This document shows, piece after piece, positions 48,601-59,689 of a stretch of 64,000 bases of DNA; position 1 is the first letter of the stretch, and each line of letters begins with the position of its first letter. Made by a program: the position numbers and the translations under genes. Origin of the DNA: Sesamum alatum (taxonomy: Eukaryota; Streptophyta; Magnoliopsida; Lamiales; Pedaliaceae); contig JACGWO010000005.1 in assembly GCA_034509735.1 (NCBI GenBank), positions 14,311,264 through 14,375,263 on the forward strand, written 5' to 3'. The notes beneath the pieces are model-generated. The model was not told where the DNA came from and did not search any database. It saw nothing but the letters and a program-made list of their open reading frames with translations.

Positions 48601-49484
48601 TATTTACTTCAACCACAAACATACCTGGGTTGGAGAGGAGTTGTGGACACTCCCTCTTCCAATGCCCTTTCCCTTGGCAATGCATGCAGACATCATTTGC
48701 CTTGGACCGCTGAGAACCACGGGCCTTCCCTTTCCCTTTGCTTGGTCCAACCGTAGCAATAGGGGTGCCTGGAGCGCGAGCAGGGGCCGAACCGTCTTCC
48801 CTTTGCCCTTCTTCCTCTTACAGCGTCCGGCCCTCTTGCCATTCGCCTTGGAGGTCGAAGCCTCTCCTATCAGTACCGCCGGCGCCGACTTGTGGGTCGT
48901 TGTCTCGTATTGGACCAGCATGTTGATCAACTCATGAATAGACTTCTCAAGTCCGTTCATGTTGTAGTTTCAACAAATGGGTCATAGGATGGAGGAAGCG
49001 ACTGGAGGATCACGTCAATGTACGTGTCATTGTTAAGCCCAGCTTTAAGGTCCTCGAGTTTCTCCACTAGGGAGAGCATCTTGACCCCATGACTTTGTAC
49101 AGACGCTCCTTCAGCAAGCTTGGTGCCAAAGAATTCTTTTGTGGCGGCATATCTAATATGCCTATCCGGAACCGCATAAACCTCGTTAATGCGGAGCATT
49201 ATGGCGGAGACGTTGTCCAGCCTCTCATACTGCTTCTGGATGTCGTTAGACATCGAAGCCAGTATGATACTGCGTACTTTCCGGTTGTCCTCATGCCACT
49301 TCTCGAACGTCAAACGTTCTTCAGGCGTGGACCCCTCCGGTAAGTCGCTCGGTGGTGGCTCGTCCAAGACGTAGCCTTGGTACTCGAAACCGAGAACAAT
49401 CCTCAGGTTTCTCAGCCAGTCCGAGTAGTTCGTTCCGTTGAATTTGTTAGTCTCAAGAATCATGGTTAACGGGTTCTTAGACAT
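45661..49484 (-). pseudogene. copia gag-pol polyprotein, element B (broken)
   Basis: It starts at the ATG at 49482-49484 (MSKNPLTMIL). The gag frame stays open to 48957, past the point where A has a stop. A frameshift lies near 48970. The zinc-knuckle region (near 48680) is in another frame. The protease site LDTGCGAHIC lies near 48565. Integrase is open to 47792 (HARLGHISKDRIRR; HTDVCGPL), with an Arg codon turned to TGA just after. RT runs 47672-46545 and continues in another frame at 46496-45909 (SYIEKVLKRFKMENSKRGF; VAFALSVSSRYQS; YSDTNFQSD). A 2-base deletion near 46549 falls within the YVDD catalytic box. RNase H remains (GNNGVIALAKEP) end at 45661. Its lesions differ from those of A. 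Confidence 0.92.
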
Positions 49485-51326
49485 ATCTACATTATTAAAA
49501 AATGTAAAGCAGAAATTAGCAGATGATGGTAATATTATTGTTCAAATTGAAGACTTGGTCTTTTAGTCTTTAACCTTTCCACTATTTATACGAAAGTCCA
49601 CCACTCTCAAGCAGAGTTTCGGGAAACCATTTCCTAGTGGGCTTGGGATCCACAAGCGTAATCTCCATGCCCCGCTTTTACGATTCACATGAAAAAGACC
49701 TTGTGGGAGATATCCAATATCATTTTCATCCAATGAGATTCCTAAGATATTTTGCCTCACCTATTCACATGGTCCCGAGGACTCCAAGCGAACCATGTTA
49801 CTCAGTGTTGGGCCCGACCCATCAACCAAATCATGCCTCAAACTGTCGCCCCGCACGACTCGTGAGGCAGGGTAACAGCGAGCGCAGTCTTTTTGTTCAC
49901 AACAATGGTGCAGCTTTCCCCTAGTCCAAGTGTGCCACGACTCGTGAGACCACACTTGGGTAGTGGTAGCTTCCTCACAACATTGCTGTGGATGGAAGGC
50001 TCGGACAGATCATAAATACCATTTTGACCCAAGTCCGCTCTGGGCCTAATATTTAATTTGGTCCAACCAAATGAGAGTTTAAGTGTGACCGAGACCTCAT
50101 CACATTATGGTGTTTTAGCATGTATAAATATCCAATATTTAAAGCGATAAATAAAAAAACGCCGTATGCATAAAACATAGCATACCCCTGTTAGGATGAT
50201 CACAAGCCCAACCTATGCGACCCACTGAGCCCGCAGTGAGTCTATGGTCTGTCTAGGGTGGTCCTAAATTATTACAATAATAATAAACCCATTGTCATTC
50301 CAACGGGCCTTGAAGTGCTTCTTGTTTCACGCCTTGATGCTCCTCCTTGGGGTCTCCGACTCCAATTGCTTGTTAAAATTGAAACCTCACCAATCCTATC
50401 TACTCTCATGACAACTGAAAGTAATACATCGGTAATAAAGAAAACAAGCCTTAACATCATGAGGCTGAAAATACGGGAGATGATAGTCCCAAAAACAAGA
50501 GGCACGCAGGCCCCACCCAACAGAAAATAAATGATCATACATTCATCCATACATAAGGTCTAGGGCTCTTGTGATCATCCCATGTTGATTCCATCAACTC
50601 ACATAACATAATTATTCCAAATAATCATGCATAAATAACCAATGGATATTCCAAATACCTAAGTGATGTCCAACATCACAAAAGCATAAATATACAAATA
50701 ATATGCAAAATTCAAGTTTTAAATTTAATGAACATTTTAAACAATGCATCCAATGCATGTATTAATCCCAAATTAATTAAGCAAATTTAATTCAAGGAAT
50801 AATCCAATTATTCCAAAATCAAATATGCAAAATTAATATATTTTCAGAATATTGTGCAAAAAATACAGAAAATCAAATTTTTCGGAAAAAGTCAAAAAAC
50901 GGCACAAAACGGCCCAGCCGTTGTGCTGGCCGGCCACCCGCGCGCACAGGGCAGCGCGCATGCGCTCTTTGCCGCGCGCTGGCAGCGGCCGACTGCACAC
51001 AGTGCGCGCGCCTGTGCGCAGCATCCGCGCGCATGGCGCGCGCGCGCAGGCGCCCGCCTGCGCGCGGCCGCTGCCGACCGATCCCAATTTTTTTTTTTTG
51101 TTTTTCAAAACTGTTTCAGCACAATAACAGTAATATTATTCTGAAAATAAGCATGCAATTTTAGATCCAATCTAACAAAATTAAGCATGCCAAAAGTCCA
51201 TTAAATCCAAACAATTGAATCATCATATTATTCATATATTTATGTAATCTAACATGCCAATAAAGCCATTTAAAAGCAAGTAGATCATGCCAAACACATA
51301 GATCTATGCCTCTTACATCGAACCGA
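49485..51326 (-). other. untranslated leader of copia element B
   Basis: A leader of 1.84 kb, colinear with that of A. Its GC-rich block (about 50915-51080) is longer than in A, with extra GCGCGCATGCGC and CGCGCGCATGG units, and ends at the same CGATCCCAATTT junction. No conserved open frame. Confidence 0.7.
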
Positions 51327-51338
51327 ACTCTGATACCA
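51327..51338 (-). promoter_or_regulatory. primer binding site (tRNA-iMet type), element B
   Basis: The minus strand reads TGGTATCAGAGT two bases inside the LTR. The last base differs from the TGGTATCAGAGC of A and C, and the next bases (TCGG against CCGG) also differ, so pairing with the tRNA would be slightly weaker. Confidence 0.85.
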
Positions 51339-51340
51339 CT

Positions 51341-53565
51341 TGAAGGACAAGCGGATCCGCCCTGGAGCGCGAGCGGAAGCGAGAAAGCGAGAAAAGTGCG
51401 TAAATTTAAATCAAATTCAAAGTACGTGAATCCCAAGGGGTGTACCCTTGGGTGCTCAACCGGGCATTTGATGTAGGATGTGTAAATATTAAAACATATA
51501 TTTAAGCACATAGGGCATAGATATATAAATGAAATCAATCAAAGTGTAATAAACCGTTACCTTTGATTGTTTAGCGTATGCTCCCGGCTACTTGCGTTGT
51601 TCCTTCTCCGGAATGCTCACGAAATCCAAACGTATGGATTCTCCAAAGGTGATCCACACTACACCGGAAGAAACACACGTTCTTCTTGCTAGAAAAGAAC
51701 GGGTTTAAAAGGAATCGGTTTAAGAGAAGAACACTATGAATTAGTGTTCTCTTAAACTTACTTTGTTCTTCTTCTTGATTCAAAATCAAGTGAAGAAAAC
51801 AAGTGTGAGAGAGGGAGAGTACGAAATTTGAGAGAGAGGAGAGGGATTTTTGTCTTCTCTTTTTCCTAGAAAAAGATGAATAATGAATCACTTATGCTTG
51901 GTGTTGTATATTCTAATATATATACATAATTAATGTGATTATTGGAATGTGTCTAGGTTCATCCAATGATGTCTAGATTCATTTCAATCAATCACCATTA
52001 ATTCTTCAATCAAGCCTACCAAAATCTATGGTATGATCAAATCATACCAAAAGGGAAGAGCTTGATTGGAGTTGATTTGTCTCTTTCCAAAAGAGATAAG
52101 TCAACATACCACCTAGCATGAAACATGGCTGATTTTGCTTCCTCCAAGGGAGCATGTCGGCCATGTTTAATTAAGGGAAGAAGTCCAACTTCTTCCTATT
52201 CCAAAATAGGAATTATTTTCTCCTCTCGGGTATAATTTAACGGACTGGGTTTTATCGTAATCCAATTACGACGAACCCAACATTAAATCCAATTTAATGT
52301 CCATTTAAATTTTTCCTGTTGATCTTTTAATCCAATTAAAAGATCCAACGTCTCAACGTTTCAACTTTCCATATTTAATCGAAAATTCAATTTACCGATT
52401 AAACGGAAGCCCGATACAATATCGGCCGGTCCATCCAATGGACTTTCCCTTAAGTAATCCAATTACTTATTTTATCCTTCGAGATTGACTCCAAGTCGAT
52501 CTCTCAACCTCCTCGGTGATTTGTGTGTGACCCTTTAGGTTCACCCTCAGTTAGACTTGGGCCCGTGTCCCACAAGGGCCCGTTACCATGGGTGGCAATC
52601 TAGCAACGTCCATGGCACTAGAGACTAGGTGAATTGGCGTGAACATTTAGGCGCCGATTCCGTACGGGTACGATCCTTCCGTCTACCGTCTCCCGGCCTT
52701 AGTCTAGGGTATGGAATTGGGCGTCGGTTCCCATCCTTGACTAGACATCTATGCGTAATACTTGAGACCACGTATGTGTCATTGCATCGACACAGGGAAC
52801 CATTCCCTGTTCGACCAACCACTGTGACCACAGCTTTAAACAACATGAACGTGTCTCCGAGTGCATAGGAGATACCTTTGTCACATACTGACAGGGGATG
52901 GATCCTCTTCTTGGAATCCACCGTCTTCGCTACACATTCCGACTGCACTGGACAAAGCTTATAATGATCATCTTACAGAATGATCACCTCTTGCCAGATC
53001 CAAGATACAGCCGTCCTGTGCACATGACTGCCATGATTCCTCAAGTCTGAGGATTACTCCCGTACTATCGGAACCGGGGAAATCCAATCATACCGACCAA
53101 GCCTCCAAGGCTTCCATATGATGATCCCCGCGAGTCAGTCCAGTTGCCTCGACCCCAGTCGACCAACCCATCAAGATCGTGTAGGCGTCCCACGCCTGTC
53201 GCCGATGAAACACGGCACTCATCCAATGAACACGACTCATGATGCAAGTCTCAATAGGACTCTCGATGCCCTGTCTCGACGTCCTCGACTTGGAACGTTT
53301 CAGACCCAACTCTTAATCAGTTGGTTTCATGACCACCATCCAATGCGTGGCCCAGCTGCATGAGTTGTTATCCATGGTCTGTGGGCTTTGTTGTGATATA
53401 AGTTAAACACCGTTTTAACAAATGTAAGATGAGCACAACAAAGAAGGTACCATTGGTGACGAACACTCATCTTATTCATCACATAATAATAATACATTCA
53501 CATCAAGTTGTCGGATAGGTTACAAATTGCCAAACCTATTGGCTTTCTGGTCACCTATTCCAACA
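51341..53565 (-). repeat. 5' LTR of copia element B
   Basis: It is 2225 bp with intact TG...CA ends and is homologous to the other three full LTRs. The outer flank is TAGAT. Confidence 0.92.
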
Positions 53566-53884
53566 TAGATTTTGTTGTGCCTATTCACGACAACTAGGTC
53601 CACGTTTTGCATTCCAGTCAGGTCGGGCCAGTATGCAGTTTTCTCCTCATCGTAAATAGAAATAGCCGTCTCATTTTGGATTAAAAGCGAGAATAGCATG
53701 TGAACTAATTATAATAGTCTCATTTTTGTCGTACTTGATATATGTATATATAATCTTGTGGATGAGATGATAAATATTCTTGTTGTGATGATGAGACACA
53801 TGTATTTATACTCAGCAGGGATTGAATTAAGTGCATAATTATGTATTTAAATAGGATTTACATTAAGTGTGATATTTAGGGGAG
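53566..53884. other. AT-rich spacer right of element B
   Basis: I recognise no coding motif or repeat family. It should have contained the continuation of the gypsy frame broken at 43332, but none is seen. Confidence 0.4.
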
Positions 53885-54330
53885 ATATAGTCGTAGTGCC
53901 GTAAGAGGATGCTACACTTCGTTCATGTACTATGAAGGAGAGTCGCATCCCCAAACCGAGATAGATGTTCTTGAGGATCTGTAGTACTATCATATTCTGA
54001 GATGGTCGACTTTCGGCAATTGGGAGGGAGATCATCCGCCATAACTTTCTCGTTGAAGGCGATTCCGCCAGAGCCCTCCAACAAAATTCCCATCGTTCGG
54101 TGCTGGACATCCTGCAAATGTTTCTGCAAACACTCCAATTGAGCCTCCCAACAAAGGGGAGCTTCATTCCATGCTGGGGGAGAGGGGACTGGCCCCCTTC
54201 TAAGAGTACGAAAGGCCGTCGTGCAGGGGGGACTTCCTTGCATTCTCCTGGGCCCTCTATCACCAGGGGACTTCCTAAGGTATCTGAGCCATGGCCGTAC
54301 AAGGGCGGCAGTCACCGCAGCCAACTATGT
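53885..54330 (-). pseudogene. Ty3/gypsy gag relic, reversed
   Basis: Minus-strand translation gives LPPNCRKSTISEYDSTTDP, then QEHLSRFGDATLLHS, a typical gypsy retrotransposon gag core. A degraded continuation (TKCS-like, for the usual IKCRVF) lies near 53900. The same motif appears on the plus strand in element D near 56530. Upstream residues are Pro/Arg-rich with no known motif. No LTR is attached. Confidence 0.7.
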
Positions 54331-54614
54331 CCATATGCCGAACGTAATCATCTATTGAATGGTCGCCAACAACCCCAGGAACAACCTATCCTAAGAGGTG
54401 TCCGAGGAGGTGCTACCGCGAGGGGGTTCCGACGGGAGATCAATGGGACCAGAAGGTTTGTCCTTATTGTGCCTGGTAGGAGCCAAAGGTGTCCCAGCCA
54501 TCACCTACAACGCTTGAGGATCAGCAACAGCGTCGGTTGCCTTCTACTTGTCCAGTCCGCTGTTAGGGATTTGCATAGATCTCACATCTTACTCAGCAGG
54601 GTGCTACAATAAAA

Positions 54615-54699
54615 TTAATGATATTTAAGTAAGGGTGTATTTATCTTATGAAAATGGTAACAAACATTTGGGAATTCATACTTTTATATATAGTATAGA
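54615..54699 (-). mobile_element. Helitron-like 5' terminus (second copy)
   Basis: The minus strand starts TCTATACTATATATAAAAG after an A. It matches 1735-1820 over about 85 bp, and similarity falls off at the same outer base in both copies. No 3' end was identified to the left. Confidence 0.42.
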
Positions 54700-54781
54700 T
54701 ACAAATTTTATAAAATCCAAAGCATCTCATTTTGGGATCTTATAAGCTGGTATAAAGAAAATTCAAAACAACTTTTAAGAT

Positions 54782-55851
54782 TGTTCCCCCTCAAGCACTT
54801 TACCTAGAAGCCCAAGAACAAGGAGGTAGACCTCCAGTCGGACAACCCAGGAAGGGCTGGACAAACCTATGAGCAAGGCCCTTTAGGCCATTGAATCACA
54901 TATCTTTATCAACATGGTAGACCTAAGAAGAAAGCCCATTTCAATAAACCTAGTCAGCATACATCCATGTCACACAGGTTGTCGACATATAGGTACACGT
55001 TATATCAAAAGATCTCCCACAAACTGCTAAAAGTCTGGCTGGAATCCAATTTTTTATTAGCAAATAACAACTTCCCAGAAACATAGGCAGAACTTGCAGG
55101 ACTTCGCAAAACAGTCATATCCTAGTCAATATTTATTCAAATCATGAACGGTTTTTTCGAGAAGATAACTAACTCGTGGAGTTTTCCACAGGCATATGAC
55201 ACTTTGCAACCACCCTCCCAATATGGCTCTATGATCTCTTATAAAATGACCAATTGTGCAGTCATTTGTCAAGTAATCTTTGGTTCGACCTCCTAATGAG
55301 AATTGAGGTACAAAACACGTTTATGAAACCAATTTTCCTTACAAATACTTATAAATTTGGGATGAGGCCTATGCGAAGCAGGCCTCCACTAGCTCCAGGA
55401 TAGAGAATGCAATGATGTGGTGGTGAATGCGGACTGGCAATGGCCCTTATTCGACCTACATCCACGTTCAATCGCTTCATGCCTTAATCTTAGTACACAG
55501 AACACTAAGGGTCTTTTGCTCGCCCCTATCTGTAAAGGGGCATAAGCACATCGGAAAGGCACTCTTAACGCACTCCTAACATCTTTCTATCTTATAATAA
55601 CACTCTGACTCATTTTCTTTCTACTTTTAAGCTATTTGAAGCCCACTATACATGAAGTTTACCACTTCACTATTATACTTTACCAACATTCTCACACATA
55701 TTTAAATTTTTCGTTTATTTTTTTTAGTAAGATTATTGCTTACTGAAGTATCGGAGTGCTAACCCCTCTTTGTAGGTTAGTCCTCCTTTTATCTTGGGAT
55801 TTTCGTGAAGATCCCTCGAGTTTTTGTGGTGCTGTTGGACCTTGGTACACA
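54782..55851 (+). repeat. 5' LTR of gypsy element D
   Basis: It starts TGTTCCCCCTCAAGCACTTT and ends CCTTGGTACACA. It is 1070 bp, longer than the 3' LTR by about 380 bp. The extra DNA lies mainly at 55300-55560. Shared blocks include AGAAGCCCAAGAACAAGGAG, GGTTTTTTCGAGAAGATA and GGGTTAGTCCTCC. Confidence 0.8.
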
Positions 55852-55855
55852 TAAT

Positions 55856-55872
55856 TGGTGCCGTCTGTGGGA
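55856..55872 (+). promoter_or_regulatory. primer binding site, gypsy element D
   Basis: TGGTGCCGTCTGTGGGA lies four bases after the LTR end. It differs by one base from the TGGCGCCGTCTGTGGGA form common in Tat/Ogre-type gypsy elements. The matching tRNA is not assigned here. Confidence 0.75.
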
Positions 55873-55896
55873 ACATTTGAGCTTTAGACGTGAGAA

Positions 55897-57367
55897 ATGA
55901 TAAGTTTAGATAACGGTGGAGATAACAGATCCTTCGAGGGAAACACCTCTCTCTCCATTGCAGCAAGATCCTTCGGTCCAGCTCAATGTCCCAGCTCCGC
56001 TTCGAACCCTACAACCCTGTCTGCTGCCACCAACTCGCTCTTTTGTGAGCAGCTCCGACAGTTCATCATGGGTACCATCAACTCAACCCTCGAAAACCTT
56101 CCTACTTCTGCTGCAAGCACGAGAGCAGGTCATATGCCTCTACTTGATGTTTTCAACTCACTCTAACATGAGCAGCTCAGCAGGCTCATTGTCGCTGCGG
56201 TCAACTCAGCCCTTCAAGGATCTCCTACTCCTACTGTCGATAGCGGAGCAGGGCGAACACCACATCATGATGTATCACACGCTCAAGGAGGACATAGTGG
56301 GCTAGTCCTTGCTCTGCTCCAGCACGATGGACTTCACCCTGCTGATCCATCAGCATGGGAGGGACGAGCAAGGTATCCCCTGATGCTTAGCAAACCCTTC
56401 GACAAGAGATATTGGAACTTCGTCAATAAGTAAGGGGGAAACTCCTCATCTGAAGCAAGGAATCCCCTTCAACCAAGGGGTGATGGTTGAACAACTCACT
56501 GCTCATTTCAGAACACCAGCAAATCTACCATTTTATAATGATACAATGATCCTACTGAACGTATTCGTAATTTTGGAAATGTTACGCTACTATGTAGGTA
56601 CTCTGATGGTATAAAATGTCGAGTCTTTCTTACTCACTAACTTAATCTGCCCAGTAGTGGTTCAGCCAGCTACCACCTGGTTTGATACACTCCTTTGCTG
56701 AATTTACTTCACTCTTTGTGTTTACTTCGCTCTTTGTGCATCAGTTTGCGAGTAGCAAAAAATACCACAAGACAGCCATAAGCCTTGTCGAGCTGAAATA
56801 GGAGGATAAAGAAACTCTAAGGGAATGTACAAAACATTCCAACAATGCCATCCTCGAGGTCCCCTCCACCCACCACGAAGTACTTGTTAGAACTTTTCAC
56901 AGAAGGACTAAAAATCGGAGCCTTCTTCAAGTCATTTTCTAAAAAAACCAGCTACCAGCTTTGATAACTTGTTGGCCCGAGCTGAAAACTATGTGAACCT
57001 GGAGTAAGCACAATAGTTGAAACGCTAATGGAACAACGAACAAAAGAAGGACATGAGACATGATGGTAACACGCTTAAAAGACCCAGATCCGAAGCGAAT
57101 GATGAGGTCCAACAATTTTTTTTCCAATCAAGAGCATCACACCCCCCTTGAATGTAAGCCCAGCATGTGTTGAAAGCCATTAAAGAGAAAGATCTACTGA
57201 GGTCACCTAAGAAGGCTCGCGATGGACCCACCAAGCCTAAGTCTAACAAGTTCTGCCAATTCCATAATGAGTATGGTCATGATACCAATTATTGCTTTCA
57301 CTTTCAGGATGAAATAGAAAGGTTAATTAGAGCAAGACACATGAAACAATTTTTACTCCTTGATTAG
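55897..57367 (+). pseudogene. gypsy gag, element D (broken)
   Basis: Starting at ATG 55897, the frame is open to 56166. Later pieces show LPFYNDTNDPTERIRNFGNV, then CRYSDGIKCRVF (56530-56620), then GLKIGAFFKSFSKK (about 56920). The open piece at 57167-57367 has KFCQFHNEYGHDTNYCFH, then DEIERLI, the C-x-C/H knuckle-like box of Tat/Ogre gag proteins. Stops and frameshifts are frequent. Gag would form the particle shell. Confidence 0.8.
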
Positions 57368-57539
57368 GAAAACTAGCACCCCGCTAAGTAAGATTTTTCA
57401 AAATTCCATGTTATGATAGCAAGGTTTTCCTACGTTTTAGAACTATGCTAATGATGGATGTTTTTGTATTTCTTTAATGATGGGCTTCATTGTTATGGTC
57501 TCTAAAAATTCTATCTACTTGATATTATTATGACCTGAA

Positions 57540-57845
57540 GATGAATTTATTAGCTACTAACGACTATTGCCTGTGAACTTGTTCCTGCTAACGGGTTCCA
57601 GCCTGTGCTCCTAATTGATAGACTTCGGCCCTATTGATGGGTTCCAACTCTGCTGAAGGGCTCTCCGGCCTGTGCTCCTGCCGATGGGCTCCGGCCCTGC
57701 TGACAAGCTCCGGAAGATGCGCTCCAGCCTTGCTGACTAGATTTGGCTTGTGCTCTTAATAATTGGCTTTGACCTGTATCCTTTCTCACGAGCTCCGACC
57801 TATGAACTTGCTGACAGACTCCGACCCTACTAAATAATTGACTCA
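57540..57845 (+). repeat. degenerate GC-rich tandem repeat in element D
   Basis: About ten imperfect units of roughly 30 bp, of the GGGCTCCGGCCCTGCTGAC / GCCTGTGCTCCT type, follow each other. They lie between gag and the 3' LTR, where pol has been lost. Composition differs sharply from the surrounding AT-rich DNA. Confidence 0.7.
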
Positions 57846-58100
57846 CAACAGGTCGTACTTTGCACCGGCAGGTCTGGCTCATCCCTGTATCTGCAATGAT
57901 CACTTAAGTTTTTGCAGATATCTCCCTAAAATCCGTGTGTTTGTATGCATGAGCCAAACAGGACTCTGCAACACAGCAGGACGGAGCCAGCCCAACAGGA
58001 CTTTTTCTGCTGGAGGAACCCAAATAGAAACAAACTCAATTTTGTTGTAGGACTGTTTCATCCTACTCCAGTAGTCCGACAACAGGTCTCGCACTTCTGG

Positions 58101-58118
58101 AGTGGAAGTGGGGAGGGA
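58101..58118 (+). promoter_or_regulatory. polypurine tract, gypsy element D
   Basis: AGTGGAAGTGGGGAGGGA ends immediately before the TG of the 3' LTR. It is a clean purine run suited to prime plus-strand synthesis, and it fixes the LTR start. Confidence 0.85.
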
Positions 58119-58807
58119 TGATGCCCCCTTAAACACTTTACATAGAAGCCCAAGAGCAAGGAGCCCTTTAGCCCATGAAGCCACATATCTTTACTAACTT
58201 GCCAGATCCAAGAAGAAAGTCCAATTGAACAAGCATAGTCAACATACAAAAAGAATCCACATCACACAGGTCGGCGATATGTTTTATTAAAAGATTCCAA
58301 CAAGCTCCTAAAGATCCGGTTGGGATCCGATTTTTTCATCAACAAGTACCAGCTTCCCGGAAACATAGGCAAACCTGGAAACACTTAGTAAAACAGTCAT
58401 ATCTCAGGCAATATTTATCCATATCACGAGTGGTTTTTTCGAGAAGATAGCTGACTCTCGTATCTTTCCAACGGCGTACATCACTCTGCAACCACCCTCC
58501 AAATCTGGCTCAACGATTGACTATAAAATGACCCTTTGTGCAGTCATTGTCAAGCAACACCTTTGTATCTTACAATTACACTCTCACTCACTTTCTTTCA
58601 ACTTTTTTAAAGCTATTTCAAGCTCACTATTATACTTGACCATAACTAAAAACTCATATTCAATTTTTTTTTATTTTATTCAATAGGATCATTGTTGCCT
58701 TAAATATCGAAGTGTTAACCTCTCTTTGCGGGTTAGTCCTCCTTTATCTTGGGATTTTTGTGAAGATCCCTTGACTTTTTGTGATGCTGTTTGATCCTGG
58801 TACAACA
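58119..58807 (+). repeat. 3' LTR of gypsy element D
   Basis: It is 689 bp, starts TGATGCCCCCTTAAACACTT and ends CCTGGTACAACA. It is clearly homologous to 54782-55851 but well diverged, so the insertion is older than copia A. Confidence 0.8.
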
Positions 58808-59689
58808 TCTTAAAATTTTTAAAACAGTTCATAAGATTGAGAAGCTTTTAAGCTTAGCCAAACATATTCCTCTAAATTTAGTTCAATAAAAGTTTAGTGA
58901 ACTCATGTAAAGTACCTTCAGATTAGACTTTATTTTCACTGGGCAGGATGATACTCGTATCTTTTGTCCTAAGTTCAGGAGGTTCATCCCCCTGATCATG
59001 CACAAAATTAAACAAGAAACAAAATCATAAAATTTAATTATCCTGAAAATTAACTATTAGATTAAATTACAGTACGTCACAAGCACATAAAAGTCTTAAT
59101 CAGACGAGATTTAGTCGAATCCAACCAATCAACCCGACAAAGTTTATTTGTCAGGTGATTGCTCACTCTCCCTAAATTGTACATCAAGTATTTTATCATA
59201 CTTGATGTGTAGTTAGTTTAGATTTGACTAGATTCGATCTGGACTAGAATTTCCGACCATTGACTTATTCCCACCTATTGCAAGTCAACAAAAGCAGGCC
59301 ATTTCTCTCTCCTGTGTTTTATCAGATGAAGTGAACAGATATAATTTTAATAGTCCAACTTGTCCCACTAGTTCTCTTTAGTTATATGAAACTTCACATC
59401 TCTAGCTCTTACACATGCATGTGCAGCTTAATTTAAGCTGAAAAATTTGTTAATTGGATCAGGTGAGAACTGTTCCGAATAACAAACCTGATGATCATTG
59501 CATGTGTTCAGAGCATTTGGGTAGAAGAAATCATGTTATTTATCATAATTCAAGGTGAATTCAAAAACTGTGACATGGGAGTGTTTAATAAGTGGAAATA
59601 CGCTGAATCTCAGCTCAGTTTCTTATCTAATCTTTTACCTTGATCACGATCCTAGCACTGATTCAAACTTCAGAAAAGTGTAGGGAAAA
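58808..59689. other. NLR upstream region
   Basis: This 880-bp stretch should contain the promoter and 5' untranslated region of the NLR. I see no unmistakable TATA box near the ATG and no transposon end. An in-frame TAG lies at 59681-59683, three codons before the start codon. Confidence 0.5.

Larger units (their letters stand above)
43333..53565 (-). mobile_element. Ty1/copia LTR retrotransposon, element B
   Basis: This is a 10.2-kb minus-strand element of the same family as A, with colinear LTRs, leader, primer site and gag-pol. The flanking 5-mers are ACCAC (43328-43332) and TAGAT (53566-53570), so there is no target duplication. The gypsy frame it interrupts on the left does not resume on the right. 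This suggests recombination between two insertions, or a deletion at one flank. The coding region is broken by several frameshifts. Confidence 0.93.
54782..58807 (+). mobile_element. Ty3/gypsy element D, internally deleted
   Basis: Two related LTRs (54782-55851 and 58119-58807) enclose a primer site, a broken gag, a GC-rich repeat tract and a polypurine tract, but no protease, RT or integrase. The gag type and primer-site wording fit the Ogre/Tat-like side of the gypsy family. Flanks AAGAT and TCTTA are not direct repeats. Such non-autonomous remnants could once have been moved by relatives. Confidence 0.82.

Noticed and set aside
54100..54612. 170-codon plus-strand frame
   Set aside because: It is antisense to the gypsy gag relic on the minus strand and has no domain of its own.
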